Source: Cytophagales bacterium
GTDB taxonomy: Bacteria; Bacteroidota; Bacteroidia; Cytophagales; UBA9547
Direction: 5' to 3'
DNA length: 52,478 nucleotides
Assembly: GCA_013297755.1 (NCBI GenBank)
Contig: JAAFIH010000032.1
Location: forward strand, 1-52,478
Shown here one piece after another: positions 36,416-46,293 of this stretch. How positions within the stretch are numbered: the first letter of the stretch is position 1; each line of letters begins with the position of its first letter. A program made the position numbers and the translations under genes. Below the pieces are notes generated by a model that was not told the DNA's origin, did no database searches, and saw only the letters and a list, made by a program, of their open reading frames with translations.

Positions 36416-36761
36416 ATTTTAAAAAATTGATATTTTTTCGATATTGTTGTATTATAAATATTTATAATTTTTTTAAATTATTTGCTAAAATAAAGTGATA
36501 TATTAATAGAATCAATATAAATAATCTGAATATAGTCTTTATTGCAATTTTTTACGCTGAGCATTTCTAAAAAAAAAATCATTTATATTATGAAAGCTAC
36601 ACCAAACTATTTATGTCCTCTAAAAAAAATTAAAGGAGAAAAAATTAAGTTATTTTTAGTATTATTTTTGCCTTTCTAAATTTTTAACATGCTTTATATA
36701 AGTTCTACTATTCAAAAAGATTAAAATCAAGGTCAAATGGTTTATTATATAAGTTTAAACT

Positions 36762-39647
36762 TTACTTCAACTTTGATTTTAGAAATGTAGCTGTATAGTT
36801 GTTGTTTTCATGTATCATGGCTTCTGGCGTGCCTTCAAAGCATATATGGCCGCCTTCATAGCCACCTTCGGGGCCTATATCTATAATCCAATCAGCACAT
36901 TTGATAATTTCCATGTTGTGCTCTATTACTATGACGCTATTGCCCTGATCTACAAGGGTTTGAATGGCTTTTAGCAATTTGCTTATGTCATGAAAATGAA
37001 GTCCAGTGGTGGGTTCATCAAAGATAAAAAGTAGGCCTCCTTCTTTAGAATTGCGACCTTCAGCTATAAAAGTGGCCAGTTTTACCCTCTGGGCTTCGCC
37101 ACCTGATAGTGTACTACTCGACTGACCCAGACCAATATAACCTAAGCCAACCTCTTGTAGGGGTATCATTTTTTCGGCTATTCTTGGTTTGTCTTTAAAA
37201 AAAATCACAGCCTCATCTACTGTCATGGCCAAAATTTCTGAAATATCTTTGCCATTATACTTTACATCCAAAATTTCTTGTTTGAATCTTTTGCCATGGC
37301 AGCTCTCACAGTGCATACGAACATCGGCCATAAACTGCATTTCTATGGTCAGGAATCCCTCGCCTTGGCAAGTTTCGCATCTGCCACCTTCTACATTAAA
37401 CGAAAAATGGGATGGTTTATACGCTCTTTGTTTTGACAATGACTCTTCAGAATAAATGGTTCTGATATAATCATACGCTTTGGTATAGGTTACAGGATTA
37501 GACCTCGATGATTTGCCAATGGGGTTTTGGTCTACAAATTCTACTTGCCTTATTTGCTTGATGTCGCCCTCAAATCTGTCGTATTGACCAGTGAAATCTT
37601 CGCCTGCTCCATCTATAATTTTGGTCAGTGCTGGATGTAATATTTTTTTGATAAGTGTAGATTTCCCAGAACCAGAAACTCCAGTAACTACCGTAAGTAC
37701 TTCTAGCGGAAACTGCACATGGATATTTTTTAAATTATTTTCTTTGGCTCCACTTATTTTAATATAATGTTTGGCTTTTCTACGTGCCAATGGCATAGCT
37801 ACTGTTTCTAGTCCAGCCAAATAGTTATAGGTATGCGACTGAAATTGATTTTCTTTTTTTAAAACATCTTGGATAGTAAATTGTCGAATCAAGTGGCCGC
37901 CATGCAAGCCAGCATCTGGCCCAATGTCTATAATTTGATCTGCAGCACGCATGATCTCTTCTTCATGTTCTACCACAATAACCGAATTACCCATATCTCG
38001 TAGCTTTTTTAGCACAGAAACCAACCTTTCGGTGTCTCGTGGGTGAAGCCCAATACTGGGTTCGTCTAGTATATACATAGAGCCAACCAAGGCTGAACCA
38101 AGCGATGTGGCCAGTTTGATACGTTGAAACTCGCCACCTGATAGCGTACTCGTCAGGCGATTGAGCGTAAGATAGCCAAGACCAACCTCACACATATAAT
38201 ATAGCCTAGTTTTGATTTCGGTAAGCAATCTACTGGCCACCTCTTGCTGATAATCAGATAATTGTAAACTATTGAAATAAGTATAAGCCTTAGATATTGG
38301 CATCAATACTATATCTATAATACTAAATAATGAATCATTTTCGGTAGATGTTGTATAAGAATTTTCATTAATTTTTTGATTATTTCGTGTACTTTTTTGA
38401 ATTAATAATCGTACATTTTGAGCATCTTTTCTCAATCGAGTACCTTTGCAATCAGGGCACACAGTACGCCCACGATAGCGAGAAAGCATAACTCTATATT
38501 GAATTTTATAGCTTTCCTTTTCTAAATATTTAAAATATTGATCGATACCCTCAAAGTATTTATTGCCTTTCCATAATAATTGGTACTGGTCTGGGCTGAG
38601 GTCTTGGATGGGCCTATGAATAGGGAAATCAAACTTTATGGCATTTTTTATCAATGGCGATAGCCAATCGGCAGTTCTATCGCTTTTCCAGGGTGCAATG
38701 GCATTTTCATATACCGAAAGACTTTTGTTAGGAAATACTTTGTCGGGGTCTATACCCAACACGTGTCCAAAACCTTCGCAAGTTTTGCAGGCCCCAAATG
38801 GATTGTTGAAAGCAAACATATTGACGGTGGGTTCTTCAAAAACCAAACCATCGGACTCAAATTTATCAGAAAAATGTCGAATTTCTTTATCCAAAACATG
38901 AACAGTACACAGGCCATCGCCTTCATAAAAAGCAGTTTGCACAGAGTCGGCCAGTCTAAATTCGGCCTCTTCGTCAGTAGCATTTACGGCTGCTCTATCA
39001 ATCAATATTTTTATGTCTTCGTGCTTGATAGTCAGGGACTTATCATCTAAAATAGATTCTATTTCGAGTAATTCGTTGGCTAGTACTATTCTTGTAAATC
39101 CTTTTTGAATAAGAATTTGAAGCTCTTCCAATACATTTTTTTCGGCTCTTACTATCAAAGGCGTAGTTATCCAATATTTGGTGCCTTTCGCAAAACTATT
39201 GGTAAAAGCTACAACATCAGAAACTGTATTTTTTTTGACAATATTACCCGACAAAGGCGAAAATGTAGTACCAACTCTGGCAAAAAGCAATTTTAAATAA
39301 TCATATATTTCTGTGGTTGTACCCACTGTAGAGCGTGGATTTCGGGTATTTACTTTTTGTTCGATAGCAATAGCAGGTGCAACACCTTTGATATAATCTA
39401 CATCTGGTTTTTGCATACGCCCCAAAAACTGGCGTGCATAAGAATTTAGACTTTCTACATACATACGCTGCCCTTCTGCAAAAAGAGTGTCAAAGGCCAA
39501 AGAAGACTTGCCAGAACCCGAAACCCCAGTAACAACCACCAATTTATTGCGTGGAATAGCCACTGATAGATTTTTTAGATTATTTTCTCGGGCATTTTTA
39601 ATGATTATAAATTTTTTGGCATCTAGGTTTTCAAAAACATCTTCCAT
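36762..39647 (-). CDS. uvrA: Excinuclease ABC subunit A
   Basis: Damage-recognition ATPase of nucleotide excision repair; acts with UvrB and UvrC on DNA. The 961-aa protein has two ABC ATPase halves: Walker [20 protein letters not shown] near residue 40 and [15 protein letters not shown] near 652, each followed by an LSGGE signature and a D-E-P-[ST]-x-G-L-H Walker B. Zinc-site cysteines are seen in [17 protein letters not shown], and the C-terminal zinc module CETCQGEGF ... CESCHGKRF. An insertion with a polar Asn/Ser/Thr stretch ([18 protein letters not shown]) follows CPDCKGTR, making it slightly longer than usual. It is monocistronic; an exact TAACTTTG -7 element lies upstream. Confidence 0.97.
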   Translation of the reverse strand: MEDVFENLDAKKFIIIKNARENNLKNLSVAIPRNKLVVVTGVSGSGKSSLAFDTLFAEGQRMYVESLNSYARQFLGRMQKPDVDYIKGVAPAIAIEQKVNTRNPRSTVGTTTEIYDYLKLLFARVGTTFSPLSGNIVKKNTVSDVVAFTNSFAKGTKYWITTPLIVRAEKNVLEELQILIQKGFTRIVLANELLEIESILDDKSLTIKHEDIKILIDRAAVNATDEEAEFRLADSVQTAFYEGDGLCTVHVLDKEIRHFSDKFESDGLVFEEPTVNMFAFNNPFGACKTCEGFGHVLGIDPDKVFPNKSLSVYENAIAPWKSDRTADWLSPLIKNAIKFDFPIHRPIQDLSPDQYQLLWKGNKYFEGIDQYFKYLEKESYKIQYRVMLSRYRGRTVCPDCKGTRLRKDAQNVRLLIQKSTRNNQKINENSYTTSTENDSLFSIIDIVLMPISKAYTYFNSLQLSDYQQEVASRLLTEIKTRLYYMCEVGLGYLTLNRLTSTLSGGEFQRIKLATSLGSALVGSMYILDEPSIGLHPRDTERLVSVLKKLRDMGNSVIVVEHEEEIMRAADQIIDIGPDAGLHGGHLIRQFTIQDVLKKENQFQSHTYNYLAGLETVAMPLARRKAKHYIKISGAKENNLKNIHVQFPLEVLTVVTGVSGSGKSTLIKKILHPALTKIIDGAGEDFTGQYDRFEGDIKQIRQVEFVDQNPIGKSSRSNPVTYTKAYDYIRTIYSEESLSKQRAYKPSHFSFNVEGGRCETCQGEGFLTIEMQFMADVRMHCESCHGKRFKQEILDVKYNGKDISEILAMTVDEAVIFFKDKPRIAEKMIPLQEVGLGYIGLGQSSSTLSGGEAQRVKLATFIAEGRNSKEGGLLFIFDEPTTGLHFHDISKLLKAIQTLVDQGNSVIVIEHNMEIIKCADWIIDIGPEGGYEGGHICFEGTPEAMIHENNNYTATFLKSKLK

Positions 39648-39673
39648 GTAGGGTATACGTATTACTTTTTTTA

Positions 39674-39681
39674 CAAAGTTA
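39674..39681 (-). promoter_or_regulatory. -7 element of the uvrA promoter
   Basis: TAACTTTG on the minus strand, an exact TANNTTTG match 26 bp before the uvrA ATG. No clear -33 TTTG. Confidence 0.45.
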
Positions 39682-39813
39682 ATATATTATAATAGTGTTT
39701 GCTCTAAAATTTTGAAATAGAAATCAAAAAATCCATTTATGTAATTTTTAAAATTGCTATTGATTATTTAAAAATTCTAAAAAAATAATCGTTTTGATTA
39801 AGGACTTCCTATA

Positions 39814-40003
39814 CAGGGCAAACGCATTTAAAAATATTATAGAATAAAATAGTAAAATATTACTAAAAAAGAATATTTTTTAAATAGTTGAATGTAAAGT
39901 CCCTCCCTTTGGATTCTGTGTATCAAACAGAAATTGGATTTAGGGTGGTGTTATTAAAATAATAGGTAATTTTATTTAAAATATCTTAAATGCGTTTGCC
40001 CTG
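39814..40003 (+). mobile_element. Miniature inverted-repeat transposable element, copy D
   Basis: 190 bp with terminal inverted repeats CAGGGCAAACGCATTTAA (left) and its complement at the right end. It is flanked by a perfect 9-bp direct repeat CTTCCTATA at 39805-39813 and 40004-40012, the mark of transposition. The interior carries the same core (CCCTCCCTTTGGATTCTGTG, AACAGAAATTGG, GGGTGGTG) as copies A, B, C and E. No reading frame for a transposase. Confidence 0.88.
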
Positions 40004-40178
40004 CTTCCTATAAATAATTCAAGAAAGTATAAAAACTACATTTTAAGTGATATTTAAGCCATTTTTATTATATTTTCAAAATAAGGAGTGTCTTTCAAAA
40101 TCAAATAAAAGACCCTAAATTAGGCAGATTAAAACCTTTTTTGCTAATTTTGATTTTAATTGGTTGTTAGTTGGTTTT

Positions 40179-40364
40179 TAGGATAAACTCATTTAAAATT
40201 GTTTTTTATTTTTAAAAATATTACTAAAAATTGATTTTTTTTAAATTGCTGAATCCAAAGTCCCTCCTTTTAGATTCTGTGCATCCTGCAGAAATTGGAT
40301 ATAGGGTGGGATTATAAAACTAATAGATAATTATACTTAAAAAATTTAAAATGCGTTTGCCCTA
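40179..40364 (+). mobile_element. Miniature inverted-repeat transposable element, copy E
   Basis: 186 bp, same orientation and family as copy D, about 170 bp further on. The right end (AAATGCGTTTGCCCT) is intact; the left end (AGGATAAACTCATTTAA) has diverged. Flanks GTTGGTTTT (40170-40178) and GTAGGTTTT (40365-40373) match at 8 of 9 positions. The core at 40258-40310 has the same motif order as copy D. Confidence 0.8.
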
Positions 40365-40448
40365 GTAGGTTTTAATTTTCTTTTTTTAAAAAATAATGCC
40401 TTATTGAAAGTAGAAATGAATAAAATGTATAGTAAAAAATATCATTTT

Positions 40449-40679
40449 TTATAAATCCCAAATAGAGTTTTTTCTCAGGCGATAATATTTTTTGATATTC
40501 ATCAAAAAACCTAAAGACATATATATAATAATGGGCGAACCTTTGGCAATAAAAGAAGCATAAATAAAAAATATCCTAATTTTGCTAGAAGAAATGCCCC
40601 AAACATCGCCCCAGTAGCTACAAATGCCAAAAGATTGATGTTCACAGTAAGCAATTCCACGTTGAATGTGCGAAAGCAT
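40449..40679 (-). CDS. Small PspC-domain-like membrane protein
   Basis: A 76-aa protein resembling the PspC family: FGICSYWGDVWGISSSKIRI with one hydrophobic segment FFIYASFIAKGSPIIIYMSL followed by a basic end FLMNIKKYYRLRKNSIWDL. The order 'F-G-[IV]-C ... G-I ... K-I-R ... F-I-Y-x-S-F' is that of short Bacteroidetes PspC proteins, which sit in the inner membrane and are linked to envelope stress. It has its own well-formed promoter that overlaps, back to back, that of the divergent lipoprotein gene. Confidence 0.75.
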   Translation of the reverse strand: MLSHIQRGIAYCEHQSFGICSYWGDVWGISSSKIRIFFIYASFIAKGSPIIIYMSLGFLMNIKKYYRLRKNSIWDL

Positions 40680-40714
40680 ATACTTTTTTATTTAAAATTT
40701 CGTTGTATAATTAT

Positions 40715-40746
40715 CAAAAATACAAAAAACCATTTTATTATACAAA
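40715..40746 (-). promoter_or_regulatory. Promoter of the PspC-like gene
   Basis: On the minus strand TTTG (40743-40746), a 20-nt spacer, then TATTTTTG (40715-40722): a full match to the Bacteroidetes -33/-7 consensus, 36 bp ahead of the ATG. Confidence 0.7.
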
Positions 40747-40762
40747 TGTTATAGTAAATTTG
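40733..40762 (+). promoter_or_regulatory. Promoter of the OmpA/TPR lipoprotein gene
   Basis: TTTTA (40733-40737), 17 nt, then exact TAAATTTG (40755-40762). Its position rules out the upstream ATG at 40703 and supports the start at 40799. It overlaps the divergent PspC-like promoter on the other strand. Confidence 0.6.
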
Positions 40763-40798
40763 AGCCAAAATAATTCAAAAATATTAATAAATATTAAG

Positions 40799-42589
40799 AT
40801 GAGAAACATTTTATTGTCATTTGGCACACTTTTGATAGCTTATTTTTTACATTCTTGTTCGGCAGTGGATATGAAAAAACTGGCCAAAGAACAAAAACTA
40901 ACTGTCAATCCAAGCCCTTTGGAACTACATGGCGATTCTGTGAAATACGAAATTTCTTGCATTGTGCCAATGAAAATGCTCAAAAAAAATAAAAAATATG
41001 TTGTAACCAATACATACAAATCACTAGACCAAAAACAAGTGGTAGGAAAAATTATTTTTGATAGCAAGGATTTTCCATTTGCAGCTACTCAGGCACCTAC
41101 ACTTTCCAAAAAATTTGGCTTCGCTTACAACAAAAAACTTGGCAAAGGCGAAATATACATCATGGGCGAAATGTTAAATATCAATAACATAGGCAAAAAA
41201 ACCCCAGAAATGGAGATAGCAAAGGGTATTATTACTACTTCCAGGCTCGTAAAAGACTATTATCCAGTGGCTTATACCGATCATGGCTACGATGGACGTG
41301 AGCAATTGCTGCCCAATACCATAGATTTTTTCTTCGACAAACGCATATCAAAACTCAACGAAAAAGAAACTAAAACCGAAAGAGGCAAATATTTTGAAAA
41401 ATTTATCGCTAGCAAATTTGTAACTCGTACCGTAAACATCATTGGCACACATTCGCCTGAAGGTTTTGAAACCGTAAACGAGCGATTATCAGAAGAGCGT
41501 GCTATGGCCATAGAAAAATACTATCGCTCTATGATGAAAAAATTTACGTATGGTCCCCAAGCCGATTCTATTTCATTTATTATCAAAGGCAAAGTCAAAG
41601 ATTGGTCTGATTTTAAAGATAGATTAGCCGAAAACAAAAAATTGACTCCCGAAGAAAAAGCCGAAATTACAGCTATTATTGATAGCCCAGAGGGTAGTTT
41701 TAGAGACAAAGAATTACTTTTGCAGCCCCTAAAATCATACAAAATCATAGAAAAAGAAATTTACCCAACCCTTCGTAATGCCCGCACAGAAGTATATACT
41801 GTAAAACCAAAAAAATCAGATGCACAGATTTTTATATTGGCCAAGAAAATAGCAGATGGCTCGGCAGCATCAAAAGATTCGCTTACAGCTGCCGAATTGC
41901 TCTACTCTGCCACGCTTACACCACTGCCTGAAGAAAAAGAAAAAATATATTTAGCTGCATCAAAAAAATTAGATTCTTACGAAGCACACAATAATTTAGG
42001 TGCTTTGTATCTCGAAAAAGCACTCAAAGAAAACAACAAAAACACTAAAAAAGAATTAGTAGAAAGTGCTTTAGCACAGTTTAATATTGCCAAAAACAAA
42101 GCCGAAAGTGGCGTGGCTTTGATGAACATAGCTACTTGCAAACTTTTGCTTGGCGATATAGCTGGTGCCATAGAAGCCTCAGCTGGTGCCAAAAGCAAAG
42201 AAGTAAACCCAGATGTGAAAAAAGGTACCAACGGTATTCAAGGAGTTTTGGATATAAAAGCTGGAAATTATGATGCTGCCATTAGTAATTTATCAAACGC
42301 AGGCACAGATGCTATTGTGCTGTATAACAGGGCTTTGGCTTATTTACTAAAAAAAGATTTTACAGCTGCAAAAGCAGGATTTGAAGAAGCCATACAAGCC
42401 GATGAAAAAAATGCTCTTGCCTATTATGGAGCAGCCATCACTGCATCCAGGCTTGGCGATGTAGAGAGTGTGGGACAGTTTTTGAAACGTGCTTTTACAA
42501 AAGATGCCTCTCTTAAAAATCGTTGTGTAGAAGACTTAGAATTTTTGGCCTGGAGAGATTCGCCCAAATACCAAGATGCCTTAAAGTAA
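40799..42589 (+). CDS. Lipoprotein with OmpA-like segment and TPR repeats
   Basis: A 596-aa envelope lipoprotein. The start at 40799 gives a lipoprotein signal MRNILLSFGTLLIAYFLHSC with the acceptor cysteine at residue 20; the frame extends 32 codons further but the promoter lies inside that extension. A beta-rich region (about 30-165) precedes an OmpA-like segment (about 175-260) with IIGTHSPEGFETVNERLSEE and RAMAIEKYY, then a partial continuation interrupted by helical inserts, and TPR repeats from about 400 (AHNNLGALYLEKAL, NYDAAISNLSNAGTDAIVLY, KAGFEEAIQADEKNALAYYG). OmpA-like parts usually touch peptidoglycan and TPRs bind proteins, so this is likely an envelope scaffold. Specific partners are unknown. 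Confidence 0.8.
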   Translation: MRNILLSFGTLLIAYFLHSCSAVDMKKLAKEQKLTVNPSPLELHGDSVKYEISCIVPMKMLKKNKKYVVTNTYKSLDQKQVVGKIIFDSKDFPFAATQAPTLSKKFGFAYNKKLGKGEIYIMGEMLNINNIGKKTPEMEIAKGIITTSRLVKDYYPVAYTDHGYDGREQLLPNTIDFFFDKRISKLNEKETKTERGKYFEKFIASKFVTRTVNIIGTHSPEGFETVNERLSEERAMAIEKYYRSMMKKFTYGPQADSISFIIKGKVKDWSDFKDRLAENKKLTPEEKAEITAIIDSPEGSFRDKELLLQPLKSYKIIEKEIYPTLRNARTEVYTVKPKKSDAQIFILAKKIADGSAASKDSLTAAELLYSATLTPLPEEKEKIYLAASKKLDSYEAHNNLGALYLEKALKENNKNTKKELVESALAQFNIAKNKAESGVALMNIATCKLLLGDIAGAIEASAGAKSKEVNPDVKKGTNGIQGVLDIKAGNYDAAISNLSNAGTDAIVLYNRALAYLLKKDFTAAKAGFEEAIQADEKNALAYYGAAITASRLGDVESVGQFLKRAFTKDASLKNRCVEDLEFLAWRDSPKYQDALK

Positions 42590-42673
42590 GAAATCAAAAA
42601 AGTATTTAATCAAAGATGTATCAAATTCAAGGTTTTTCCTACATTTATTATGGGTTTAATTATAAAATATTAA

Positions 42674-43552
42674 ATTGTATCTTTACAAATATTTTTCATT
42701 CATAAAAAATCAATTAGTAAAATTTACTTAAAAACTATAATTTATTTTTTTTCAAAAACTTACAAGTTTTTAAATATATTAAGTATAGATGTGGCTTTGG
42801 GAGCAATATGTTTGGGCAATTTGGCCACAAAAACTACCAACACTGCTTTACCCTGGGCTTGGTGGGTTTTGCTACCTTTGTCAGTTTGGATTGTATATAG
42901 CATTGATCATCTCTTGGATGCAGAAAAAGCTAGGAACAGATTTTTATCCCAACGCCATTACTTTTATTTGAAACATAATCAAATTTTAAAAAAAATAGTA
43001 GCAACTTTAGTTATTATTTCAACAATGATTGCCATTATATTCTTACCACTAAAACTATTTTTGGGGGGTTTAATGTTGGCGTTATGCATTGTTATATATT
43101 TTATTTATTTTCATTTTTTTGATACCTATCGCTTACCCAAAGAGTGTATCATAGCTATTATTTATACAGCAGGTATTTGGTTTGGCCCTATGATGTTTAG
43201 TAATACTATCGAAAAAAGTATTTATATTTTATGCTTTACATCATTTGCCACTGCGTTGTCTAATTTGCTCATTTTCAGTGTATTATCCAAAGAAGAAGAC
43301 CAAAAATCAGGGTATAAATCTTTAGCAATAGATATGAAAGAGAAAATATTAAATTCATTAATTATTGTATTAATAATTGGCACAATCAGTATCCAATTAT
43401 TTGTTATTATCAGTTTTACTTTAGCATCTATTTGTATTATTTTAATGAATTTAATTTTGTTATTAATATTTTTGAAAAGAAACTTTTTCAAAATAAATGA
43501 TACATACAGAATACTTGGAGATGGCATATTTTTTTTACCTATTGTAGTTTAA
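42674..43552 (+). CDS. UbiA-like multispanning membrane protein, start codon uncertain
   Basis: A membrane protein with about seven hydrophobic segments. The conventional start is GTG at 42791 (253 aa), but this falls inside what looks like conserved sequence: the frame is open back to a stop at 42671-42673 and the upstream codons read KTYKFLNILSIDVALGAI, as in a real N-terminus. No ATG, GTG or TTG occurs in those 39 codons. The motif YSIDHLLDAEKARN after the second segment recalls the first Asp-rich motif of UbiA prenyltransferases, and a second region TYRLPKECIIAIIYTAGIWF matches the pattern of Bacteroidetes UbiA-like proteins of unknown substrate. It starts in the gap after the OmpA/TPR gene. 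Confidence 0.55.
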   Translation: MVSLQIFFIHKKSISKIYLKTIIYFFSKTYKFLNILSIDVALGAICLGNLATKTTNTALPWAWWVLLPLSVWIVYSIDHLLDAEKARNRFLSQRHYFYLKHNQILKKIVATLVIISTMIAIIFLPLKLFLGGLMLALCIVIYFIYFHFFDTYRLPKECIIAIIYTAGIWFGPMMFSNTIEKSIYILCFTSFATALSNLLIFSVLSKEEDQKSGYKSLAIDMKEKILNSLIIVLIIGTISIQLFVIISFTLASICIILMNLILLLIFLKRNFFKINDTYRILGDGIFFLPIVV

Positions 43553-43766
43553 TAAATCTATCTTTTATAATTCTGTATAGTAATATTATTTAAAATAAAT
43601 TTTAAAAATCAATATTATAAATGTAATAATAATGAATTAAAATAAAAAAACACACAACAATTATTGTACCTAAAATATAAATAAAAAATAAATTTATAAT
43701 ATACATTATTCACAAAAAAATTGTAAAATTGCGTAAAATTTAACAAAAGAGTATTTAATATAAAAA

Positions 43767-46073
43767 ATGAAAAAGCCGATTGGAATTTTTGCTTGCAGTG
43801 TTTTGATATTTGCAAGTTGCTCTACCAGCAAAAGCCCTAAAACAAATGCCTTGGTTGCTCCTGCCACGATTTTGAAAGTAGGAAATACAGATGTAAGCAC
43901 TTCTGAATTTGACTATGTTTATAGCAAAAATAATACAACCACACCTGAGGCCTACTCACAAAAAAGCCTTAACGATTACATGGAATTATACACCAAATTT
44001 AGGCTCAAAGTAAAAGAAGCCGAAGATTTGGGCTTAGATACTACGGCTGCATTCAAAAGCGAACTTTTGGGATACAAAAAACAGTTGTCGCAACCCTACC
44101 TGACCGAAAAAAGTGTTTCTGAAAAACTCGTAAAACAAGCCTACGACCGCAGTTTGGAAGAAGTAAAAGCTGCCCATATTTTAATAAAAGTGCAGCCAGA
44201 AGCCGAACCTGAAGATTCACTAATGGCTTACAACAAAATTATAGATATAAGAAATAAGATATTGGCTGGAGAAAACTTTGAAACCATGGCCAAAAAGTAT
44301 TCTGAAGACCCATCGGCCAAACAAAATGCTGGAAATTTAGGATATTTCACTACTTTGCAAATGGTATATCCATTTGAAGAAGGTGCTTTTACAACACCAG
44401 TTGGACAGATTTCTATGCCTGTACGCTCAAGATTTGGATACCACATTATTAAGGTAGCCGACAAACGCAAAGGAAAAGGCGAAATAAAAGTGGCACATTT
44501 GATGGTAAGATATTCGGCAGGTGGCGATGCTCAAGACAGCATAGCTGCAGCCAAAAAAACCGATGATTTGTACACCAAACTCAAAAATGGCGGCAGTTGG
44601 GATGTGCTTGTAAACGAGTTTTCAGACGACATGAACTCCAGATCCAAAGCTGGCGAGTTGCCACCTTTTACTACTGGTAGCATGATACCTTCTTTTGAAG
44701 AAGCTGCTTTTAAATTAGAAAATGTTGGCGATTTGTCTAAACCAATTCAAACCTCGTATGGTTTTCATATCATAAAATTGTTGGCCAAAAAAGGACTTGC
44801 CAAATTTGAAGAGGTAGAAAACGCCCTTAAACAAAGAGTAGCAAAAGATAGCCGCTCGGATCTAAGTAAAACTTACTTTTTGAATAAGTTGAAAAGAGAA
44901 AATAAATTTATAGAAAACCCCAAAGGATTAGAGATAGCTCGCACTCAAGCAGATTCTAGCTTAGTAAAAGGAAATTTTGTGTATAATTCATCCAAAAAAG
45001 AAAATGCAGAAATTATTTTTACGATAAATACTCAAAAATATACAGTCAATCATTTTTTGGAATATCTCAAAACTAAAGCAAAAAAAAGAGATGCTATTTC
45101 ACCCAAATTTTATATGACACTTTTGTATAAAGAATATGTAAATGAATCTCTGATTTCTTACGAAGAAAATAATCTTGAAAATAAATATCCAGATTATAAA
45201 ATGTTGGTAAAAGAATACAAAGATGGCATACTATTGTTTCAGTTGATGGATGCAAAAGTATGGACAAAAGCTGTTGAAGATACTTCAGGCCTAAAAAAAT
45301 TCTACGAAGACAACAAAGAAAATTATCGTTGGGGCAAACGCTGCGATGCCACAATATATAATGCAAAAGATGCTTCTATCATCGAAAAAATAAAACCAGT
45401 GGTAAATCAAACTACATTTGAAGTAATGAATGAAAAAGGCGAAAACATTACTTACAAACAAGGTAAAACCAACATCAATGAAATGGATAAGAAAAAAATT
45501 GATGCCATCAAAAATGTGCTTGGTAGAGATAAATCATACTTTGTAGAAATTATGGCAAGTGCAGATGTGTCCGAAAAATCAACTAAAATTTCGGGCGAAA
45601 GATTAGCTAGTTTTGTAAAATACCTCCGTTCGATAGGTGTTGATAGCACAAAAATTATAACTAAAGATTTGGGAATTGCACCCAAAACTGTTGGAAAATC
45701 TCTTGTAGTAAACAACAAATTTGTAGCTTTTAGATACATCAGTAATAATCAAAAATCATTAGAAAAAGCATTTAATCAAAACGATGGATTGTCGTTGCAA
45801 GTGAAATCTGGAAAATATCAAGTGGGAGATGACCCCATTTTGGATAGTTTTGAGTGGAAAAATGACATAAATACAGTAGCCAAAAATGATAGAAATTACT
45901 TAATTTATATAAAAGCAATCTTAGAACCGCAAACCAAAACTTTTGAGGAAGCCAAAGGTCAGTTGATAAGCGATTATCAATCCTATTTGGAAAAACAATG
46001 GTTGATCAATTTAAAAAATAAATATCCAGTCCAAGTTATTGATTCAGAACTGGCCAAGTTAGTGAAGAAATAA
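43767..46073 (+). CDS. Parvulin-type peptidyl-prolyl isomerase lipoprotein
   Basis: A 768-aa periplasmic foldase of the SurA/PpiD/PrsA kind. It has a lipoprotein signal MKKPIGIFACSVLIFASC (Cys18), an N-terminal SurA-like helical region (about 35-130), and two rotamase domains: about 133-235 (AAHILIKV ... GNLGYFTT ... RSRFGYHIIKV) and 239-345 (VAHLMVRY ... GELPPFTTGSM ... TSYGFHIIKL). A third, divergent half follows from about 400. Within it, residues about 569-640 (KSYFVEIMASADVSEKSTKI, GERLASFVKYLRSIGVD) look like an OmpA-type fold. It likely helps outer-membrane proteins fold and is followed by a clear terminator. Confidence 0.9.
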   Translation: MKKPIGIFACSVLIFASCSTSKSPKTNALVAPATILKVGNTDVSTSEFDYVYSKNNTTTPEAYSQKSLNDYMELYTKFRLKVKEAEDLGLDTTAAFKSELLGYKKQLSQPYLTEKSVSEKLVKQAYDRSLEEVKAAHILIKVQPEAEPEDSLMAYNKIIDIRNKILAGENFETMAKKYSEDPSAKQNAGNLGYFTTLQMVYPFEEGAFTTPVGQISMPVRSRFGYHIIKVADKRKGKGEIKVAHLMVRYSAGGDAQDSIAAAKKTDDLYTKLKNGGSWDVLVNEFSDDMNSRSKAGELPPFTTGSMIPSFEEAAFKLENVGDLSKPIQTSYGFHIIKLLAKKGLAKFEEVENALKQRVAKDSRSDLSKTYFLNKLKRENKFIENPKGLEIARTQADSSLVKGNFVYNSSKKENAEIIFTINTQKYTVNHFLEYLKTKAKKRDAISPKFYMTLLYKEYVNESLISYEENNLENKYPDYKMLVKEYKDGILLFQLMDAKVWTKAVEDTSGLKKFYEDNKENYRWGKRCDATIYNAKDASIIEKIKPVVNQTTFEVMNEKGENITYKQGKTNINEMDKKKIDAIKNVLGRDKSYFVEIMASADVSEKSTKISGERLASFVKYLRSIGVDSTKIITKDLGIAPKTVGKSLVVNNKFVAFRYISNNQKSLEKAFNQNDGLSLQVKSGKYQVGDDPILDSFEWKNDINTVAKNDRNYLIYIKAILEPQTKTFEEAKGQLISDYQSYLEKQWLINLKNKYPVQVIDSELAKLVKK

Positions 46074-46101
46074 AAAATTGAATACCCTTCTGAAAAATAT
46101 C

Positions 46102-46140
46102 AAAACACCAATCAAATGAATCATATTTGGTTGGTGTTTT
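46102..46140 (+). terminator. Terminator after the parvulin gene
   Basis: A 16-bp stem AAAACACCAATCAAAT / ATTTGGTTGGTGTTTT (one wobble pair), loop GAATCAT, followed by TTTA. Located 29 bp beyond the stop. Confidence 0.9.
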
Positions 46141-46293
46141 TAGTTAATCGTATTTTAAAAATAAGAATTAGTATCAGAAAAAGAATAATTTTTAAGCTAA
46201 ATAGTTTTACACCTTAGCGTAAAAAAATTACTATAAATATTTGAAAGCACAAAACTCAAAAGAACTAAAACCAAAAAAAATCATCTACAATAT

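Noticed and set aside
36590-36679. 29-codon ATG frame with a hydrophobic end
   Set aside because: Too short, no promoter or homology visible, and of a kind expected by chance in AT-rich DNA.
36751-36762. Palindrome AAGTTTAAACTT at the uvrA 3' end
   Set aside because: Short, AT-rich and loopless; not a convincing terminator or binding site.
40703-40798. Upstream in-frame extension of the OmpA/TPR lipoprotein
   Set aside because: It would bury the lipoprotein signal peptide and the predicted promoter lies within it.
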